Part shown: positions 60,221 to 64,000 of the stretch, one piece after another | Position numbering within the stretch: the stretch's first letter is position 1 | Layout of the letters: each line of letters begins with the position of its first letter | Origin: Talinum fruticosum | Taxonomy: Eukaryota > Streptophyta > Magnoliopsida > Caryophyllales > Talinaceae | Direction of reading: 5' to 3' | DNA length: 64,000 nt | Assembly (NCBI GenBank): GCA_021018815.1 | Contig: JAITYX010000130.1 | Location: 186,001 to 250,000, forward strand | Notes under the pieces: model-generated | What the model saw: the letters and a program-made list of their open reading frames with translations, nothing else | What the model was told of the DNA's origin: nothing | Database searches by the model: none | Translations under genes and position numbers: made by a program

Positions 60221-61751
60221 TCGAAGACTCGGACATCGCTCTATATCTTTCCGAGTCATGCAAAAGGAATCAGGTATAACGATGTCATTCATATAGAGTT
60301 TTGATTCCAAGGCATTCTCTCGTGTCTTAGAAACTTACTTGAATTAAATAGTATCCTTTCTATGCGATTCGGCCTTCACATATCTCTTTAATCGCTTTTT
60401 AGTTAGCGACTCGGAAAAGTTGTTCTTTATTCCGAGTCCATTCTCACTCGTAATCCGACTTGTGGTTATTTACTCTATTGCTTGCATAGTCGGCATTCAT
60501 AGTTCATTTCATGCTTAGTCTATATCAAGTTCTTTCTCACTCGATATTTGCTATAGAACGTGTTTCTTTACTTAAGATTAAGTCATATGGAATTCCGAGT
60601 ATCATGGATATTAGACTCGAATATTCCATTTCTTTTCGACTCGGATAATCAATTGCGTAATTTTTCAAAATTATTTTGTTATCTCGTGTCTAACCTTGGA
60701 CCAAAGTATTTTATACTTTGAGAACCAAAGGTGTTTTACTTTTGTAGGTTATTCAATCGAGGATATCTTTTCAAACTACAAAAGTAGCCGGCTCGTAACG
60801 TCAAATCACCAGCAGATATGGCTTTTCACCTTCCCCGCTTTAGTCTCGTAAGATTGTGTCGAAGCCGTCCGCTTCCATATCCGGAAAACTGGAACGCCAA
60901 GCCTAACGAGTGGTTTTCACCTCATTTTTCAAGACACAACCAATGATTTTGGGACTTCCAAGAGAGTTAAACCGTTGTCCAACGTTCATATTTCAACGGA
61001 TACTTTCGAGTGACTCGTAAAGCCTTTCTCAACGGTCACGAGAGGACTCTCGGTCAGCGAGATGAAAATAACGGCTACTCGCCTGGTCTTATCTATAAGA
61101 AGAAGCCACTTCACAAGACTTGAAGGTTGCCGAACATATTGTCTATACACTTACTTGATCAAAGTTATTGTATTTACTCTCAATCTTCAACTTACAACTC
61201 CCACTCTGTAATTCATTACTTTCGAGTTGTAAGGTCTTGTACTTCGTTACAAACACTTCTTACATTCTTTGTAAGGTCCCTTGACTAAGTCGTAAAGGTT
61301 AACTCAGCTTAGTTGTCCCTAGACTGTAAGGGTTATCTCAGCTAGGAAGTACTAGATCGGATAAGGTAACTTCGAGTCTAGGAAAATCAGTATAGAGTTG
61401 TCTAAGGGAGCAACTCGGGTTCTCGTCAAGTTCACGGTATTTTGTGGACTCAAAATAGTGGATTTGACTTCGTGTCTGGATTGACACGGGCCGTGGTTTT
61501 CTGCCCCAGGAGGGTTTCCACGTAAAATCTCTCGTGTTCTTTTTCGAGTTCATTCTAGACTCGGACAGACTTTAGTGCTCTTGCTTCTTCCGATTCATTG
61601 CTTTCGAGTCCAATCTTTTCGACTCGTTATTAGACTCGGATTCTGTCTTTGCCTCTTTCTCGCGCAAAAGTGTGTATTTTCGTAAAGAATTTTCTATCAC
61701 CCTATTCACCCCGCTCTAGGGTGACTCGGACTCTCCTTGAGCAAACCTTCA
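60221..61751 (+). mobile_element. Copia 5' LTR (copy 4)
   Basis: It starts TCGAAGACTCGGACATCGC and ends GAGCAAACCTTCA with CACCCTATTCACCCCGC before the end. A primer binding site follows directly, which marks it as a 5' LTR. It is about 1.53 kb. The TATA box is altered (TATAAGAAG). Confidence 0.92.
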
Positions 61752-61753
61752 AT

Positions 61754-61764
61754 TGGTATCGAGC
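61754..61764 (+). promoter_or_regulatory. Primer binding site (initiator tRNA-Met type)
   Basis: TGGTATCGAGC two bases after the LTR. The consensus complementary to plant tRNA-iMet is TGGTATCAGAGC, so one A is missing here. Confidence 0.85.
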
Positions 61765-61810
61765 CTAGCCTTTCGTAAAGGATCTAACAGTCCAAAGGTT
61801 TAAAGATCGG

Positions 61811-62830
61811 ATGGCTCGTAACACCGGAGAGTTCGACGAAGGTAGATCTTCCAACAGGCCACCAAAATTCAAAGGTTCAAATTTCGGTCACTGGAAGAAG
61901 CTCATGGAATGTTTCCTTATGGATCACGATGAAGAAGTATGGGAAATCATACAACAAGGAAACTACATTCCAACAAAGACAGATGAATTCAGAATCCTTC
62001 CAAAGACAAAGGCCGAGTTCACGCTCAGGCAGAGAAGTTCGAAAGAACTTCAAAGCCATGAACATCCTCATGTGCGCCATAAGCTCGGAAGAATATAATC
62101 GAGTCTCTGCCTGTGACTCTGCTAAAGAGGTGTGGGACACTCGGTCAACACCTACGAAGGTACAAGTCAGGTGAGACAAGCAAAGATCAGCCAATATCTT
62201 CACAAATATGAGCTTTTCAAAATGGAGCCGAAGAGAACATTACTCGGATGTTCATACGCTTCACCGAGATCACCAACAATCTCAAATCTCTCGGGAAAGA
62301 AGATCTCCCATGAACAAATGTGTCGAAAAATTCTCGAAGTCTACCCAAGAGACGATGGGATCCTAAGGTGACTCGCTATAGAAGAGGCTCGTAACCTCTC
62401 ACTCTTGAAACCGGACGAGCTCATCGGAAAGCTTCGACTCATGAGATACACCTGGAAGAAGAAGATGCCGAGGGTACTTCCAAAAGGAACATTGCGCTTA
62501 AAGCCTCGTAATCCAAAGAAGCAATTCCGAGCTCCTCCGAATCGGAGGATGATCCCATGGCACTCATTGCAAGAGGCTTCAAGAAAATGATGAAGCACAA
62601 AAGATGGGACAAAAGACCAAAAGAAGAATTCTACAAGAAAGACAAAAGAGATAGAAAAGGTAAGTTTTCTTCTTCTTCAAAGTTATCTCTGTCTAAGAAT
62701 TCCGGATGTTTTGAATGTGGCAAGCAAAGACCACATAGTCAAGGACTCGTCCAAAACGAAGACGGGACAGAAGAAGAAAAAGGCCATGATGGCAACATGG
62801 AGCGATGAGGAATCATCTCGAAGACGACGA
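61811..62830 (+). pseudogene. Copia gag (UBN2/gag-polypeptide type), broken
   Basis: It begins MARNTGEFDEGRSSNRPPKF with FKGSNFGHWKKLMECFL, the opening of plant copia gag. Shifts follow near 62030, 62150, 62240 and 62370. Later segments show NFKAMNILMCAISSEEYNRV, KISQYLHKYELFKM, KKISHEQMCRKILEV and KPDELIGKLRLMRY. A zinc knuckle CFECGK lies near 62707, with a one-base shift before the histidine part. In the family it forms the particle and binds RNA. Confidence 0.9.
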
Positions 62831-64000
62831 GGATTCAGATGACTCAAAGTGTCTAATGGCAATCACCGACTCGGAAGCCGAAAAGAGTCGACTCGCATAC
62901 GTACTCGTATAATGAGGAAACCGATCCTCAAGAGGTAATAAACTACTTCCTCAAATTCTCCAAAGTTGATTTAGCTAAATACATCTTTACTTTGGAAGAA
63001 AAGTCCAATTCCGATTCTTCTCATTTCAAGGAACAACTTGAGTCAATCACTTCGAGAGCACTTCTTTAAAAAATGAATTGGAAAACCGAGACTCACACTC
63101 GGAGAACTCAAGACAAGTGCTCAAACTAATGAGACCGAGTCCGAGTTACTCGTAAAAGAAAATGAGCAACCGAAACGAAGCTCACCGAGTCTCAAGATCT
63201 GGTTTTAAAATTTACTCAAGGACAGAAGAACCTTGATATGCTCTTAGGTTCACAATGTGTCTCTTTTAGAAAAGAAGGTCTTGGGTTCAACAAGGAGGAA
63301 GAATCTAATTCTTACTCGAATTGTTCAAAAGGATTCCGTAACCGTTAAGTTCAAAAAGGCCGAGCATGGTCCCATTCACAAAAATGAAAGGAGGACTAAA
63401 CCCGCACCTATCTACAAAAGGAAACCATTTTCTCCTGTTTCAAAAGGAAAGGTTTTTAAAAGGAAAGAGACACGGACTCAGCTTCTCGAGAAGAAGACTC
63501 GGAATCGGACTAAACCCAAAGTCATTCAAATCTGGGTTCCAAAGCACCTTCTTCCTCGTAAAAGGACCACAAGTAAGAAATGTTACTGGGTTCGTTAGAG
63601 GAAGTGAGAAGGGTTAGATTATCTCTGTTTTGCGGGTCACTCGTAAAAGATCAAAAGGACATTGGTACCTGGACAAGTGGATGTTCACGACATATGACAG
63701 GTGACCAAGGACTCTTTTCGAGCCGGAGTCATATAAAGGAGGAAAGGTGACCTTTGGTGATGACAAGCAAGGGCAAGATAGTGGGCATTGGGAAGATTGG
63801 TAATGGAAACAATCTGGTGAGCCCAGTCTACCTTGTCAAAGGACTAAAGTATAACTTACTTAGCATCTCCCAGCTTTGTGACAAAGGACAAGAGGTAAAA
63901 TTCACTCAATCCAAGTGCTACATCACGGATGAGATCACCAAAGAGATAAAACTTTCAGGTAAGAGATCGGTAATACCTACATCATCCCTCTTTCTGACCC
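62831..64000 (+). pseudogene. Copia gag C-terminus, protease and start of integrase region, runs off window
   Basis: A charged, coiled-coil-like region at 62930-63250 is typical of the long Sirevirus gag. A lysine-rich stretch follows at 63390-63600. The protease segment near 63663 reads WYLDKWMFTTYDR with the aspartate codon at 63672-63674; a base change and a frame shift break the usual aspartic protease motif. From 63745 the GAG-pre-integrase segment appears: VYLVKGLKYNLLSISQLCDK and VKFTQSKCYI. The integrase core, RT and 3' LTR are outside the window. Confidence 0.88.

Overview
The window looks like a flowering-plant nuclear chromosome, probably a eudicot, from an AT-rich, repeat-packed intergenic region. 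I find no host gene I can defend, no tRNA or rRNA gene and no CRISPR array. Almost everything that can be named is a transposable element or its remains, mostly broken by stops and frameshifts. The organism call rests on the element families: Sirevirus-type Ty1-copia, chromodomain Ty3-gypsy (Tekay/Del type), plant L1 LINEs with a DUF4283-type ORF1, an endogenous caulimovirid fragment, CACTA, hAT, Mutator-like and Tourist-like elements.

Layout. 1-5876: 3' end of a copia element (RT and RNase H, an extra ORF region after pol, 3' LTR). 7398-12267: an L1 LINE on the minus strand set in an ATT-repeat tract. 12550-18300: a foldback element, a Tourist-like MITE, a ~157-bp tandem repeat array and a possible SINE head. 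18517-21985: a complete-ended CACTA element with matching 3-bp target duplications. 23598-24104: a long-TIR element. 26946-36599: a mosaic bounded by two ends of one CACTA family, holding a 1.5-kb foldback with a CT/GA palindrome, part of a second CACTA, a rearranged copia piece with an inverted RT and an LTR, and complex direct and inverted repeats. 36600-40515: 3' part of another copia copy. 40516-41940: caulimovirid RT/RNase H remains split by a MITE. 43930-47457: a second LINE (plus strand) split by a hAT element and a mini-CACTA. 47690-53642: two tandem LTR-like copies, the second carrying a solo LTR that itself carries a MITE. 53643-60220: a fairly well-preserved gypsy element on the minus strand, its 5' LTR missing from view. 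60221-64000: the 5' end of a copia element (LTR, primer binding site, gag, start of pol) running off the window.

How the parts relate. Four copia LTRs (4343, 31474, 39089, 60221) share the same start after an A-rich/G-rich tract, the same TATA-box block and the same 3' end, so they are one lineage in the same orientation. Target duplications read directly from the sequence fix the order of several nestings: GTC around the 3.5-kb CACTA, CTAATATG around the hAT, TGA around the mini-CACTA (which cuts the LINE reverse-transcriptase FADD-type motif), TTGGAATAC around the MITE in the viral fragment, and TAA around the Tourist-like MITE in the solo LTR. The window is best read as a stratigraphy of nested insertions rather than as a set of cooperating genes.
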